From positions 1 through 18,909 of the forward strand of contig CAYPQM010000141.1 in assembly GCA_964412845.1 (NCBI GenBank): 18,909 bases of DNA, read 5' to 3'. This document shows positions 1-7,491 of the stretch, in pieces. This DNA is from JAWWPY01 sp964412845 (GTDB lineage Bacteria > Actinomycetota > Actinomycetes > Streptosporangiales > Streptosporangiaceae). Every line of letters starts with the position of its first letter. Positions within the stretch are counted from its first letter, which is position 1. The notes under the pieces are model-generated. The model was given only the letters and a program-made list of their open reading frames with translations, did no database searches and was not told where the DNA came from. The translations under genes and the position numbers were made by a program.

Positions 1-519
1 CCCGACTTCGACGGCATCGAGGTGCTCCGCCGGGTGCGGGCCGAACTCCCGCACGTGTGCGTCCTGTTCCTGACGGCCAAGGACGCCGTTGAGGACCGGG
101 TGGCCGGGATCACCGCCGGCGGCGACGATTACGTCACCAAGCCGTTCAGCCTGGAGGAAGTTCTGGCCCGCCTCCGCGGCCTGCTGCGCCGGGCGGGAAT
201 CGCCCGCTCCCGCGGCGAGACCGAGCTGACCGTGTCCGACCTGACCATGGACGAGGACGCCCGGGAGGTACGGCGCGGCGGGGACCTGATCGAGCTGACC
301 GCGACCGAATTCGAGCTGCTGCGGTTCCTCATGCGCAACCCCCGGCGGGTGCTGTCCAAGGCACAGATCCTCGACCGGGTGTGGAACTACGACTTCGGCG
401 GGCAGGCCCACGTGGTCGAGCTGTACATCAGCTACCTGCGCAAGAAGATCGATGCCGACCGGGAGCCGCTGATCCACACGGTCCGCGGCGTCGGCTATGT
501 ACTGAAGCCGACGAGCTGA
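1..519 (+). CDS. OmpR/PhoB-family response regulator, 5' end cut by window
   Basis: DNA-binding response regulator of a two-component system, partner of the histidine kinase that follows. The reading frame is open from base 1, and 172 residues are visible. The first residues (PDFDGIEVLRR) are what normally follows the phospho-acceptor Asp, so the acceptor and roughly 50 N-terminal residues lie outside the window. The conserved receiver Thr (LTAK, about residue 27) and Lys (YVTKPF, about residue 47) are present. A linker follows, then a C-terminal winged helix with the typical LTATEFELLRFL, VLSKAQILDRVW and VVELYISYLRKKI blocks ending in VRGVGYVLK. The kinase begins 22 nt after the stop codon, so the two are probably one transcript. 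The likely targets are the glycosyltransferase genes downstream, where an AT-rich repeat-like site lies just upstream of the first gene (inference). Confidence 0.95.
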   Translation, partial: PDFDGIEVLRRVRAELPHVCVLFLTAKDAVEDRVAGITAGGDDYVTKPFSLEEVLARLRGLLRRAGIARSRGETELTVSDLTMDEDAREVRRGGDLIELTATEFELLRFLMRNPRRVLSKAQILDRVWNYDFGGQAHVVELYISYLRKKIDADREPLIHTVRGVGYVLKPTS

Positions 520-541
520 TGAACCTGCGCCCGGCGACCTG

Positions 542-2107
542 ATGACCGGCCCCGCGACACGGCTGACGGGCCGCCGGGGCTCGGCTCCGCAGCGGTGGCT
601 GGCCCGCCGTACCCTGCGGGGCCGGCTCATCTTCGGCCTGGTCACACTGCTCGCGCTGGCCTGCGCCAGCGTCGGCGTCGCGACCTACGTGGCGTTGCGG
701 CACACCCTAATCAACCAGCTCGACAGCGAGCTGGCCGCCGCGGGCGGGCGCTACGCGAGCTGCATGGAGGACGCCGAGGATGCTCCCCCGCCGGGCGCCG
801 GTCCCGGCGGGCCGAACTGCAACAAGACCCCCGGGCTGGGCGCGGGGACGTTCGGCGCCCGGCTGGAGCATGGCACGGTCACCAATCAGGGCATCATCGG
901 CGGCAAGTGCAACCTGTCGGCCGCGGACAAGGCGGCGCTCGCCCAGCTGCCCGCCGACGGGGCGTACCGCACCCTCGACCTGAGCTCGATCAACGGTGAC
1001 TACCGGCTCACCGCGATCCGGGGCCGCGACAAGGACGTGCTCGTCACCGGCCTGCCGCTGAGCGCCATGGAGTCGACGCTGCGCAAGGTGGAGATCGCCG
1101 AGCTGCTGACCTTCTCCGCGGCCCTGCTGGCCACCGGCATCATCGGCACCGGGTTCGTGCGCTTGTCGCTGCGCCCGCTGCGCCGGGTTGCCGCCACCGC
1201 CGGCCGGGTCGCCGAGCTGCCGCTGGCCAGCGGTGATGTCAAGCTCACGGACCGGGTGCCCGACGCCAACCCGCGCACGGAGGTGGGCCAGGTCGGCGCC
1301 GCGTTCAACCGGATGCTGGAGCACGTCGAGTCTGCGCTGGCCCGCCGCGCGGCCAGCGAGGCCCGGCTGCGCCGGTTCGCCGCCGACGCCAGCCACGAAC
1401 TGCGCACCCCGCTGGCCGCCATCCGGGGCTACGCCGAGCTGGCCCGGCGTCATCCGGGCCCCGTGCCCGAGGACATCGAGCACGCCCTGGGCCGGGTCGA
1501 ATCGGAGTCCACCCGGATGAGCATGCTCGTTGACGAGCTGCTGCTGCTCGCCCAGCTCGACGCGGGCCGGCCGCTGGCCCGGGACCCGGTCGACCTCACC
1601 CGGCTGGCCATCGACGCCACCAGTGACGCACAGGTGGCGGCGCCCGATCACCGCTGGATGCTCGAACTGCCCGACGAGCCGGTCATGGTGCGCGGTGACG
1701 AGCACCGGCTGCATCAGGTGCTCGCCAACCTGATGAGCAACGCGGCCAAGCACACCCCGCCGGGCACGACAGTCACTGTCGCGCTGGCCACACCGCGAAG
1801 CGCGGCGGGCGACGTGCAGCTGACCGTGACCGACGACGGGCCCGGCATCCCCGTCGACCTTCAGTCCACCCTGTTCGAGCGCTTCGTCCGGGCGGACAGC
1901 TCCCGGTCCCGCGCGGCCGGCAGCACCGGCCTGGGCCTGGCGATCGTTGACGCCGTCACGGCCGCGCACGGGGGCCAGGTGAGCCTGGCCAGCCGGCCTG
2001 GGCAGACCCGCTTCCTCATCACGCTGCCCCGGCTGGACCCCCCCGGCACCGGGCCGGCGGCTGCTTCCTGGCAGCCAGCCGCTCCCGCTGCGGGCCCGGC
2101 TTCATAG
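542..2107 (+). CDS. Membrane sensor histidine kinase (HAMP-HisKA-HATPase)
   Basis: Sensor kinase of 521 residues. An Arg-rich cytoplasmic N-terminus leads into a first membrane helix (about 29-52). An extracytoplasmic sensor region follows (about 56-182) with three cysteines at 74, 93 and 123 and a Pro/Gly-rich loop, then a second helix (about 186-207) and a HAMP linker (about 208-262). The catalytic core shows the H-box ASHELRTP with phospho-acceptor His285, the N-box NLMSNAAKHT around residue 400, the G1 box DDGPGIP at 431-437 and the G2 box TGLGLAI near 462-468, so the kinase looks intact. The C-terminus is Pro/Ala-rich. The ATG at 542 was chosen because an ATG overlapping the regulator stop at 519 is in another frame and closes after seven codons. 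The ligand is unknown; the uneven cysteine number may allow disulphide or redox sensing, but that is speculation. Confidence 0.95.
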   Translation: MTGPATRLTGRRGSAPQRWLARRTLRGRLIFGLVTLLALACASVGVATYVALRHTLINQLDSELAAAGGRYASCMEDAEDAPPPGAGPGGPNCNKTPGLGAGTFGARLEHGTVTNQGIIGGKCNLSAADKAALAQLPADGAYRTLDLSSINGDYRLTAIRGRDKDVLVTGLPLSAMESTLRKVEIAELLTFSAALLATGIIGTGFVRLSLRPLRRVAATAGRVAELPLASGDVKLTDRVPDANPRTEVGQVGAAFNRMLEHVESALARRAASEARLRRFAADASHELRTPLAAIRGYAELARRHPGPVPEDIEHALGRVESESTRMSMLVDELLLLAQLDAGRPLARDPVDLTRLAIDATSDAQVAAPDHRWMLELPDEPVMVRGDEHRLHQVLANLMSNAAKHTPPGTTVTVALATPRSAAGDVQLTVTDDGPGIPVDLQSTLFERFVRADSSRSRAAGSTGLGLAIVDAVTAAHGGQVSLASRPGQTRFLITLPRLDPPGTGPAAASWQPAAPAAGPAS

Positions 2108-2109
2108 CG

Positions 2110-2125
2110 GCCCGGGTTTCCGGGC
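2110..2125 (+). terminator. Possible hairpin after the histidine kinase
   Basis: GCCCGG-GTTT-CCGGGC is a perfect 6-bp stem with a 4-nt loop starting 3 nt after the kinase stop. There is no T-run, so it could be a partial terminator or simply a GC-rich palindrome. It lies just before the promoter-like AT-rich patch, which would fit separation of two transcription units. Confidence 0.35.
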
Positions 2126-2129
2126 GCAC

Positions 2130-2153
2130 CTTTACGGCTTCTTAAACTTTCAG
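2130..2153 (+). promoter_or_regulatory. Candidate response-regulator box with -10 (TAAACT) for the glycosyltransferase pair
   Basis: This is the only clearly AT-rich patch for kilobases around. It reads as CTTTACGG, CTTCTTAA, CTTTCAG laid end to end, three related C-TTT/CTT-type half-sites 8-9 bp apart, and contains TAAACT at 2143-2148, a good actinobacterial -10 (TAnnnT). No recognisable -35 lies 17-18 bp upstream, which is typical of activator-dependent promoters. OmpR-family regulators bind direct repeats with about 10-11 bp period, so the adjacent regulator is the obvious candidate. Assignment is inference. Confidence 0.4.
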
Positions 2154-2210
2154 AGCCGGGGCAGAGAATCATCGCAGGTGCACTGCAGCCCCGCCGACCA
2201 ATGTGGCAGC

Positions 2211-3509
2211 ATGACACCGCCGCACCGGGTCCTTGATCACCAAGCTCAGCAGCCCCTCAGCCACCATGCGCCTCAGGTGGAGATCGTGATCCCGGTCCGC
2301 GACGAGGAGCGCGATCTGGACCGGAGCGTCCGCCGGCTGATCGCTTATCTGCGGATCAGCTTCCCGTTCCCCGCGCGGGTGATCATTGCCGACAACGGCA
2401 GCAGCGACGGCACCTGGGCCGTGGCGGGCGCGCTGGAGGCGGAGTTCACCGAAGTCCGGGCCGTCCGGATGGCGGAATCAGGCCGGGGCCGCGCGCTGCG
2501 CGGGATCTGGTCGGCGAGCGACGCGGACGTCCTGGCCTACATGGACGTGGACCTGTCCACCGACCTGAATGCGCTGCTGCCGCTGGTCGCGCCGCTGCTG
2601 TCCGGGCACAGTGACCTGGCCATCGGAACCCGGCTGGCGCGCGGCGCGCGGGTGATCCGCGGCCCGCGCCGCGAGGTCATCTCCCGCTGCTACAACGTGC
2701 TGCTGCACGCCACCCTCGGCGCCCGCTTCTCCGACGCACAGTGCGGCTTCAAGGCGATCCGTGCGGACAAGGCCAGGCTGCTGCTTCCCCTGACGCGGGA
2801 CACGGGCTGGTTTTTCGACACGGAACTCCTCGTTCTGGCCGAACGGGCCGGGCTGCGCATCCACGAAGTCCCGGTGGACTGGATCGACGACAGCGACTCG
2901 CGGGTTGACATCATCGCCACTGCCCTCGCCGATCTGCGCGGCATCGCCCGGATGGCCTGGGGGCTGTCCCGCGGCGCGATCCAGGTGCCGAGGCTCCGCG
3001 GCGCTTCGCTCACCGAGGTGCCCCGCCTCGACCTGCCCCGGCAGGTGCTGCGGTTCGTCGCGGTCGGCGTCGTGTCCACCCTCGCCTACCTGCTGATCTA
3101 CGTCGGGCTGCGCGGCGTCATGGCCGCGCAGCTGGCCAACGCGGTCAGCCTGCTCGTCACGGCCGTCGGCAACACCGCCTTGAACCGCCGGTTCACCTTC
3201 GGCATCCGGGGGCGCACGGACTCGGCCCGGCACCAGGCCCGGGGGCTCATTGCCTTCGGCACCGGGCTGCTGCTGACCTCCGCCGCGCTGGCCGCGCTGC
3301 ACGTGATCTCGTCGCGGCCGCCGCGCGCGGCCGAGCTGACCGTGCTGCTCACCGCCAATCTCGCGGCCACCGTGGTCCGGTTTGCCCTCTACCGGCGCTG
3401 GGTGTTCCGGCACAAGGCGCCGCCACCGGCAAGCCCGCCCGCCGCCGCGCTGGCTGACCTGACACCTGTCCCGAACACTCTTCCGCAACCAGAAGGAACC
3501 CACCCATGA
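2211..3509 (+). CDS. GT2 glycosyltransferase fused to a GtrA-like membrane domain
   Basis: Protein of 432 residues from the ATG at 2211; a GTG at 2178 would add 11 residues, and neither has a strong ribosome binding site. Residues about 22-250 form a DPM1/DPG-synthase-like GT2 domain: EIVIPVRDEERDL, ADNGSSDGT, then the metal-binding DxD within MDVDLSTD (112-114), GTRLARGA and the QCGFKAIR motif. This class transfers a sugar from a nucleotide donor to polyprenyl phosphate on the cytoplasmic face. Residues about 282-402 are a GtrA domain with four predicted helices (RFVAVGVVSTLAYLL, NRRFTF, YRRWVF), often proposed to flip or position lipid-linked sugars. The stop overlaps the next gene's start as ATGA, so the pair is translationally coupled. 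The expected product, polyprenyl-phosphate-hexose for the GT39 partner, is an inference from B. subtilis YkcC/YkcB-type pairs. Confidence 0.9.
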   Translation: MTPPHRVLDHQAQQPLSHHAPQVEIVIPVRDEERDLDRSVRRLIAYLRISFPFPARVIIADNGSSDGTWAVAGALEAEFTEVRAVRMAESGRGRALRGIWSASDADVLAYMDVDLSTDLNALLPLVAPLLSGHSDLAIGTRLARGARVIRGPRREVISRCYNVLLHATLGARFSDAQCGFKAIRADKARLLLPLTRDTGWFFDTELLVLAERAGLRIHEVPVDWIDDSDSRVDIIATALADLRGIARMAWGLSRGAIQVPRLRGASLTEVPRLDLPRQVLRFVAVGVVSTLAYLLIYVGLRGVMAAQLANAVSLLVTAVGNTALNRRFTFGIRGRTDSARHQARGLIAFGTGLLLTSAALAALHVISSRPPRAAELTVLLTANLAATVVRFALYRRWVFRHKAPPPASPPAAALADLTPVPNTLPQPEGTHP

Positions 3510-5773
3510 GCGCCATCACCACCGACCCGCGCCAGATTCCCAGCGCGGCCCACGCCCGCGGCCGCGGCGGCATGCCACGGGTACTGCGTGGCCCGGGCAC
3601 GGACCCGCGCTGGGCCAGGCCGGCGCTGCTGGGGCTGCTCGCGCTCACCGCGCTGCTGTACATCGCGGGGCTGAGCCGCAACGGCTGGGGGAACGACTTC
3701 TACGCCGCCGCGATCCAGGCCGGCACCAAGAGCTGGAAGGCGTTCTTCTTCGGCTCGTTCGACGCCTCGAACTTCATCACCGTCGACAAGACGCCGGCCT
3801 CGCTGTGGGTCATGGAACTGTCGGCCCGGGTATTCGGCCTGAACTACTGGAGCGTGCTGGTACCGCAGGCGCTGGAGGGGGTGGCCGCGGTCGGCCTGCT
3901 GTATGCCACCGTCCGGCGCTGGTCCGGGCCGCCCGCCGGCCTCATCGCGGCCGGTGTGCTGGCCATCACCCCGGTAGCCGTGCTGATGTTCCGGTTCGAC
4001 AACCCCGACGCGCTGCTGGTGCTGCTGATGACCGCGGGCGCCTACGCGATGACCCGGGCGGTCGACTCGGGCCGGACCCGATGGATCGCCCTGGCGGGCG
4101 CCCTGCTCGGGTTCGGCTTCCTGACCAAGATGCTTCAGGCGCTGCTGGTACTGCCCGCGTTCGCGCTGGTCTACCTGGTCGCCGGGCCACCGAAGCTGGG
4201 CCGGCGGATCTGGCAGCTGCTGGTCGGCGGGGCGGCCCTGGTGGCCGCGGCCGGCTGGTGGGTCGCGATCGTCCAGCTCATTCCGGCCGCTGACCGGCCC
4301 TATATCGGCGGATCGACCAACAACAGCGTGCTGCAGCTCGCCCTCGGCTACAACGGCCTCGGCCGGCTGACCGGGAACGAGACCGGCTCGGTGGGCGGCG
4401 GCGCCGCTGGCGGCCGGGGCGGCGGGGCCGCGTGGGGCGGCCCGGCCAGCATCACCAGGCTGTTCGCGAATGAGTTCGGCGGCCAGATCAGCTGGCTGCT
4501 GCCGGCCGCGCTGATCGCGCTGGCCGTGCTGGTGGTTATCAGCTGGCGAAGCGCGCGGACCGACCGGATCAGGGCCGCCGCGCTGCTGTGGGGTGGCTGG
4601 CTGCTGGTCACCGGCGTGGTGTTCAGCTACATGAGCGGCATCATCCACCCGTATTACATGATCGCGCTGGCACCCGCGATCGGCGCGCTGACCGGCATCG
4701 GAGCCGTCACGCTGCGGCGGGCCGGCCGAAGCCATGCAGCGGGCCACGAGACACCGGGCCACGAGACACCGGGCCACGAGACACTGGGCAGCCGGGCGTG
4801 GGGCAACCGGGCGTGGGGCAGCATCATCGCGCGGGCGATCCTGGCCGCTGGGCTGGCCGTGACGGCGATCTGGGCCTACGTTCTCCTCGACCGGTCACCC
4901 ACCTGGCTGCCCTGGCTACGCCCGCTGGTTCTGCTCTGCGGATTCGCCGCGGCAGCCGCGGTGCTGGCCGCCCCGTGGCTGGCCGACCGCATGGCGGCGG
5001 GCCACATGGTGGCCGGCCGCCCGGCGCGCGGCCGGATCGCGGTGCTCGCGCTGCCTGTCTTGCTCGGGCTGGTCACCGTGCTGGCCGCCCCGCTCGCCTA
5101 CAGCATCAACACCGCCGCGACCACGCACAGCGGCGCGATCCCGACGGCAGGCCCCGCAGTGGCGTCGTCCGGCGGCCCAGGTGGCGGCGGGGGCTTCGGC
5201 GGAGGCGGCTTCGGCGGAGGCGCCCCGGGCGGGACTGGCACCGGAACCCGGCCGGCCGGCGGGCAGGCTGGTGCGGGCACCGGTACCGGGCGGGGCACCG
5301 CAGGGGCGGGCACCCGCGGCTTCCCCGGCGGGACCGGGGGACGGCCCACCGGGCCGGGCGGCACCCAGGGACTGGGCGGGACACGCGGTGGCCCCGGCGG
5401 CGGTGGCGGCGGCCTGGGCGGGAACACCCAGGTCTCCAGTGCGATCACCACGCTGCTGACCAGCGGCGCGGCTGGTTACCGCTGGGTGGCGGCCACGGTC
5501 GGCGCGGAGAGCGCAGCGCCGTTCCAGCTGGCCAGTGGCGAGCCGATCATGGCCCTCGGCGGGTTCAACGGCACCGACCAGGCGCCCACCCTCGCCGCCT
5601 TCAAGGCGCTGGTGTCCGCGCATGAGATCCACTACTTCATCGGCACCAACCGGGGCAGCTTCGGCGGCGGCTCAGGCACCTCCAGCCAGATCAGCTCGTG
5701 GGTGGCCGCGCACTTCACGGCCAAGACCGTAGGCGGCGTGACCATCTACGACCTGAGCCAGGCCGCGAGCTGA
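3506..5773 (+). CDS. GT39/YkcB-like membrane glycosyltransferase (ArnT/PMT superfamily)
   Basis: Polytopic glycosyltransferase of 755 residues, probably moving a sugar from a polyprenyl-phosphate donor to an acceptor outside the membrane. A cytoplasmic N-terminus of about 38 residues precedes the first helix. The first loop contains the PMT-type acidic motif GWGNDFYAAA (Asp64) and ITVDKTPASLW (Asp94-Lys95), and a second acidic site FDNPDALL lies at 164-171. About ten hydrophobic segments follow. A short loop at about 413-438 carries tandem GHETP and RAWG repeats. After the last helix a strongly Gly-rich stretch (about 553-642) links to a soluble C-terminal domain (643-755) ending with ALGGFNGTDQAPT and HEIHYFIGTN, typical of the YkcB C-terminal domain. 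A good ribosome site GAAGGAA at 3492-3498 precedes the ATG, which overlaps the GT2 stop. Acceptor (teichoic acid, glycolipid or protein) is unknown. Confidence 0.9.
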   Translation: MSAITTDPRQIPSAAHARGRGGMPRVLRGPGTDPRWARPALLGLLALTALLYIAGLSRNGWGNDFYAAAIQAGTKSWKAFFFGSFDASNFITVDKTPASLWVMELSARVFGLNYWSVLVPQALEGVAAVGLLYATVRRWSGPPAGLIAAGVLAITPVAVLMFRFDNPDALLVLLMTAGAYAMTRAVDSGRTRWIALAGALLGFGFLTKMLQALLVLPAFALVYLVAGPPKLGRRIWQLLVGGAALVAAAGWWVAIVQLIPAADRPYIGGSTNNSVLQLALGYNGLGRLTGNETGSVGGGAAGGRGGGAAWGGPASITRLFANEFGGQISWLLPAALIALAVLVVISWRSARTDRIRAAALLWGGWLLVTGVVFSYMSGIIHPYYMIALAPAIGALTGIGAVTLRRAGRSHAAGHETPGHETPGHETLGSRAWGNRAWGSIIARAILAAGLAVTAIWAYVLLDRSPTWLPWLRPLVLLCGFAAAAAVLAAPWLADRMAAGHMVAGRPARGRIAVLALPVLLGLVTVLAAPLAYSINTAATTHSGAIPTAGPAVASSGGPGGGGGFGGGGFGGGAPGGTGTGTRPAGGQAGAGTGTGRGTAGAGTRGFPGGTGGRPTGPGGTQGLGGTRGGPGGGGGGLGGNTQVSSAITTLLTSGAAGYRWVAATVGAESAAPFQLASGEPIMALGGFNGTDQAPTLAAFKALVSAHEIHYFIGTNRGSFGGGSGTSSQISSWVAAHFTAKTVGGVTIYDLSQAAS
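4741..4820 (+). repeat. Two adjacent 15-bp tandem arrays inside the GT39 gene
   Basis: GGGCCACGAGACACC occurs three times head to tail (4741-4785, last copy with one change), followed by two copies of an unrelated 15-mer, (G/A)CCGGGCGTGGGGCA (4791-4805 and 4806-4820). Both are in frame and encode GHETP x3 and (S/N)RAWG x2 in a cytoplasm-or-loop segment between membrane helices. The near-identical DNA copies suggest recent slippage expansion. Confidence 0.85.
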
Positions 5774-5800
5774 CCTGAGCTGACCCCAGGCCGGAAACTG

Positions 5801-5821
5801 AGCGGGCGCACCTCACCCGCT
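5801..5821. terminator. Weak bidirectional hairpin between convergent genes
   Basis: AGCGGG (5801-5806) and CCCGCT (5816-5821) are perfect inverted repeats around a 9-nt loop, in the short gap between the converging GT39 and AraC genes and overlapping the AraC stop codon. There is no T-run, and the stem is only 6 bp. A GAGCTGACC direct repeat (5767-5775 and 5777-5785) sits just upstream over the GT39 stop. Confidence 0.25.
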
Positions 5822-6661
5822 GGCCGCGCCGCGGTAGGCGCCGGGAGTGATCCCGTAGCAGCGGCGGAACCAGCGGGTGAGGTGCGCCTGGTCGGCGAAC
5901 CCGGCCCAGGCGGCGGCCTCCGCGGGGGCCGCCCCGCGGGCCAGCAGCTGGCGCGCGGCCCGCAACCGCAACTGCCGCTGGTAGGCGCTGGGCGCGAGCC
6001 CGTAGCTGTCATGAAAAGCGCGATACGCCGCATAACGGCTCCGTCCCGCGACCGCCGCCAGATCCGCGCCGGTCACCTGGCTGGCGTACTCGTCGTGCAG
6101 GAACGCGCGGATCTTCCGGGCCACCTGCCTCATGTCCCGGCTGCCCGGCGGCGTCGCGAGGGCGGGGGGCCGGCTCGCGCCCCGGCGGACCAGCAGGGCC
6201 GCCACCGAGGCGAGCCGCTCACTGCGCTCCAGCGGGCCCGCGCCGCCGGTCAGCGCGCCATGCAGGCGGTAGAGCGCCCGGGCCGCCGCGGCATCGTCGA
6301 GCACCGGCGCGGCGAACAGCGGCGCGCCGGCCGGGCAGCCGGTGACGTCCGTGAGCAGGTCGGTGAGGAATTCCGGGCCGACATGGATCATCCGGTAGGT
6401 GAAGCCCTGCCCGGTCGCGGCGTGCCCATCGTGCGGGTCGTCCGGGTTGAAGGCCATCACCATGCCGGCCACGCTGACGTGCCCGGCCCGGCGGCAGGTG
6501 AAGCCCTGGGCACCGGACTCGGTAACCCCGAACGAGTAGCAGTCATGGCTGTGCCGGTGGTACACGTGCCCCCGGAAATGGGCGTGCATCGCCTCCAGCG
6601 GCTCATCAGGCGACCGCCAGTAGCTGGCCCAGTCCGCGGCCGGTCCCGCGTCGTGGCTCAC
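5813..6661 (-). CDS. AraC-family transcriptional regulator
   Basis: Regulator of 282 residues starting at GTG (VSHDAGPAADW). An ATG at 6718 would add 19 residues of non-family-like sequence and is less likely. The N-terminal cupin-like sensing domain (about 20-105) has the HRHSHDCYSFGV signature and the N-P-D-D-P-H-D motif usual in AraC proteins with an AraC-binding N-terminus. The C-terminal 100 residues (about 182-280) hold two helix-turn-helix motifs: LAAVAGRSRYAAYRAFHDSYG and AAWAGFADQAHLTRWFRRCYG, followed by ITPGAYR. It is divergent from a DUF2000 gene with 63 bp between starts. This arrangement is known to me from many actinobacterial genomes, so autoregulation and control of the DUF2000 gene are likely (inference). 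The inducer is unknown. Confidence 0.9.
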   Translation of the reverse strand: MSHDAGPAADWASYWRSPDEPLEAMHAHFRGHVYHRHSHDCYSFGVTESGAQGFTCRRAGHVSVAGMVMAFNPDDPHDGHAATGQGFTYRMIHVGPEFLTDLLTDVTGCPAGAPLFAAPVLDDAAAARALYRLHGALTGGAGPLERSERLASVAALLVRRGASRPPALATPPGSRDMRQVARKIRAFLHDEYASQVTGADLAAVAGRSRYAAYRAFHDSYGLAPSAYQRQLRLRAARQLLARGAAPAEAAAWAGFADQAHLTRWFRRCYGITPGAYRGAASG

Positions 6662-6724
6662 CCGTCCAGTATGCGGCGCACTGGCGTTCAAGACCGGCCG
6701 GGCGCACGTGAGCAGCATGGGACT

Positions 6725-7135
6725 ATGCGTTTTGATACCAAGATCGCGATAGCTGTCCGGGCCGATCTGGCCATCTGGCAGAAGCTCAACGTCACGGCTT
6801 TCCTGGCCAGCGGCGTGGCCTCGGGGGTCGAAGGGCTGGCCGGCAAGCCGTATGAGGACGGCTCGGGCCACCGGTACCTGGAGATGTTCCGCCAGCCGGT
6901 GCTGGTCTACACGGGGCCTGGCGAACTGCTGGCCCGCGTCCGCGAGCGTGCGCTGGGACGCGGCCTGCCGGCCGCCATCTACACCGAGGACATGTTCGCC
7001 ACCGGCCACGACGACGACAACCGCGCGGTGGTCCGCGCCGTCGAGGCCGAGCGGCTGAACCTGGCCGGAATCGCCGTGCATGGCCCGCGCAACGTCGTGG
7101 ACAAGGTCTGCAAGGGGCTCACCTTGCACGAGTGA
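6725..7135 (+). CDS. DUF2000 family protein
   Basis: Small soluble protein of 136 residues beginning MRFDTKIAIAVR. The sequence matches the DUF2000 pattern throughout: LAIWQKLNVTAFLASG, YEDGSGHRYLEMFRQPVLVY, the IYTEDMFATGHDDDNRAVV block and a C-terminal GPRNVVDKVCKGLTLH. I recall the family as having a fold related to peptidyl-tRNA hydrolase 2, but its reaction is not established, so no function is assigned. It is divergently arranged with the AraC regulator and probably under its control. The ATG is preceded by only a weak purine stretch (ATGGGA). The length is as expected for the family and no residues appear missing. Confidence 0.9.
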   Translation: MRFDTKIAIAVRADLAIWQKLNVTAFLASGVASGVEGLAGKPYEDGSGHRYLEMFRQPVLVYTGPGELLARVRERALGRGLPAAIYTEDMFATGHDDDNRAVVRAVEAERLNLAGIAVHGPRNVVDKVCKGLTLHE

Positions 7136-7352
7136 TTGGACAGCATGCCGACTCATACCGGGCGCGGACGCACTGGGCACATTCCTGGCCCTGCTCGCCA
7201 CCCTGGGCGCGGCCGCCACGGCCGTGGACCTCGAACTTTCGCAGCGGGGCGTGGGCGCAGGGCAGCCATTCTGCCTCGCCGCCGCAGCGCTGGTCGCGAC
7301 CGTTTTCTTCGCGATCCGGCTGCGCCGCGTGATCAGCAAACCCGTTACCTAA
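7080..7352 (+). CDS. Small two-helix membrane protein, start uncertain
   Basis: In this frame the stretch from about 7152 to the TAA at 7350-7352 encodes two hydrophobic helices (ADALGTFLALLATLGAAATAV and PFCLAAAALVATVFFAI) joined by a short polar loop and ending in a basic RLRRVISK tail. Third positions are strongly G/C, unlike the Arg-rich alternatives in the other frames, so it looks like real coding sequence. The problem is the start. The only in-frame ATG (7080) lies 56 nt inside the DUF2000 gene, the next in-frame GTG (7224) removes the first helix, and an ATG at 7145 just after the DUF2000 stop is out of frame. Either there is an overlapping start, a rare start codon, or a one-base frameshift near 7145-7170. 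I do not recognise the family. Confidence 0.4.
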   Translation: MARATSWTRSARGSPCTSDWTACRLIPGADALGTFLALLATLGAAATAVDLELSQRGVGAGQPFCLAAAALVATVFFAIRLRRVISKPVT

Positions 7353-7435
7353 CCCAGCTCTGACCTGGGCATTTACTGAGTGATCCGGTGATATCGGGGC
7401 ATTGCGCGCGGCCATTTCCCAGATTCATAGGGTCT

Positions 7436-7464
7436 GCAGAAGTTCTGCCAATTGCTCGCAGAAC
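7436..7464. promoter_or_regulatory. Candidate operator: GCAGAA/TTCTGC inverted repeats
   Basis: GCAGAA-G-TTCTGC (7436-7448) is a perfect 13-bp palindrome with a single central base. Its right arm also pairs with a further GCAGAAC at 7458-7464 (GTTCTGC-N9-GCAGAAC, 7-bp arms). Three half-sites in alternating orientation look like a dimeric repressor site lying about 70-90 bp before the start of the next gene. The binding protein is unknown. Confidence 0.4.
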
Positions 7465-7491
7465 CCCGGGCGGCATGCTCGTCCTATGAGC

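Noticed and set aside
707..1969. Open frame of 420 codons opposite the histidine kinase
   Set aside because: No motifs; the + strand has complete H, N, G1 and G2 boxes.
3389..4777. Open frame of 462 codons on the - strand opposite the GT39 gene
   Set aside because: Gln/Arg/Gly-rich composition with no domain; the + strand gene has PMT motifs, helices, a ribosome site and operon coupling.
4741..4820. 15-bp repeats considered as a CRISPR or attachment site
   Set aside because: Units are directly abutting with no spacers and are in frame within a gene.
5164..5430. GGCGGAGGC-rich repeats considered as CRISPR or PE-PGRS-type element
   Set aside because: There are no spaced identical repeats; the units are irregular glycine codons inside a continuous reading frame of a GT39 protein.
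5882..6724. N-terminal extension of DUF2000 from 5882
   Set aside because: The upstream part is the antisense shadow of the AraC gene; the family begins at MRFDTK.
6662..7339. N-terminal extension of the AraC gene up to 7339
   Set aside because: It would run antisense through the well-supported DUF2000 gene, and AraC-like sequence begins only after the GTG at 6661.
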